Source of the DNA: a bacterium
Lineage (GTDB): Bacteria > Bacteroidota > Bacteroidia > B-17B0 > Aurantibacillaceae
Reading direction: 5' to 3'
DNA length: 39,677 nucleotides
Assembly (NCBI GenBank): GCA_029945625.1
Contig: JAQSCW010000011.1
Coordinates: forward strand, 1-39,677
A program made the position numbers and the translations under genes. The notes beneath the pieces are model-generated. The model was given only the letters and a program-made list of their open reading frames with translations, ran no database searches and was not told the DNA's origin. Shown piece by piece: positions 39,361 to 39,677 of this stretch. The stretch's first letter is position 1; each line of letters starts with the position of its first letter.

Positions 39361-39677
39361 CAAATGGGGTCAAGCGGAAAAGCCGGGGAGAAAGTTTTTG
39401 GGCCTGCCCCTCATGAAGCAGAAGCCTGTCAAAAAACGGAAGAACTTCGCTTCATGAGCAGGCCAATGAAGCGAAAAACTTACCAAGAAAACTTCCCGGT
39501 TTTTCTGATTTGGGCCTGCCCCCTGAAGCGAAAAACTTACCAAAACAATTCCTGGTTTTTCTGTTTAGGGCGTGCCCCCTGAAGCAGGGCAGCAAGCCAG
39601 TGGCTTGATGAGCCAGTCTGTACGGTGGCTGGTGATTCTTACCAAGTCCTTAGCTTCAGGGGTCGCGCTTTCCGTTC
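39361..39677. repeat. GC-rich repeat block at the right edge
   Basis: There is no gene here; the block is made of repeats. GGGCCTGCCCCTCATGAAGC (39409-39428) pairs with GCTTCATGAGCAGGCC (39449-39464), a long hairpin. Then TGAAGCGAAAAACTTACCAA recurs at 39467 and 39524 as a tandem of about 57 bp, each unit ending in a GGGC(C/G)TGCCCCC word; a third, shorter start occurs at 39580. GGGCGTGCCCCCTG and CAGGGGTCGCGCT also occur at 11669-11743. A plus-strand frame at 39349-39582 reads through the repeats and is not a credible gene. The block continues beyond the window. Confidence 0.7.

Noticed and set aside
39349-39582. 77-codon plus-strand frame at the right edge
   Set aside because: It runs through the tandem and inverted repeats and repeats its own sequence (KRKTYQ) because of them.

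Overview
The window is chromosomal DNA from a member of the Bacteroidota. Four secreted or surface proteins carry features of that phylum: T9SS C-terminal sorting domains on three proteins, DUF3494 (ice-binding-like) domains, and lipoproteins with a Cys-Lys-Lys-Asp type mature end. Promoter -7 elements fit the phylum's TAnnTTTG class, and SD-type ribosome sites are largely absent. I cannot name a genus.

Layout. (1) 1-5.7 kb is AT-rich accessory DNA: a gene cut off at the left edge, DoxX-like and SnoaL-like genes, an AraC-type regulator, then a 3.5-kb segment (secreted protein, amidohydrolase, orphan 7TM-type membrane protein). That segment is flanked by 116-bp direct repeats that include the 3' end and terminator of a tRNA-Leu gene, as expected for an old tRNA-targeted insertion. 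(2) 5.7-6.05 kb holds tRNA-Gly(GCC) and tRNA-Leu(UAA), with a visible promoter and terminators. (3) 6.4-14.2 kb holds an EF-hand membrane protein, mutS, a DNRLRE/T9SS surface protein and a GreA/GreB-like factor. (4) 14.4-23.1 kb holds small lipoproteins, small stress-type proteins (a His/Ala-rich 95-aa protein, an Lmo0937-like membrane peptide, YtxH, a holin-like protein, Dps), an MlaE-MlaF-MlaD lipid transporter and two outer-membrane barrels. (5) 23.3-28.7 kb holds two large paralogous proteins with tandem DUF3494 domains and T9SS tails. (6) 28.9-34.5 kb is a signalling operon: a five-PAS protein, a soluble hybrid histidine kinase with Hpt, a REC-PP2C phosphatase and a membrane-anchored REC protein. 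(7) 34.9-39.2 kb holds a Big_5/DUF3494 lipoprotein with an OmpA-family protein, and an 85-aa paralogue of the 95-aa protein. (8) The right edge is a block of GC-rich repeats related to one upstream of the gene at 12 kb.

Main result. Ten promoters on both strands share one architecture: two TGTAA half-sites exactly 21 bp apart, then (about 23-25 nt later) a CTTTG/TTTG -7 element. The geometry places the half-sites near -35 and -56, where a dimeric activator would sit. Several copies have one degenerate half-site or a variant -7 element. Downstream genes are the lipoprotein pair, both His/Ala-rich small proteins, the Lmo0937-like peptide, the YtxH-holin-Dps cluster, a beta-barrel protein, all three DUF3494 proteins, and the PAS/hybrid-kinase/PP2C operon itself. 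The three DUF3494 genes also share a 16-bp palindrome located exactly 16 nt before the ATG, with a compensatory base pair in one copy. I infer a local envelope/stress regulon that includes its own candidate signalling genes. All pattern matching was by eye; no searches or statistics were run.
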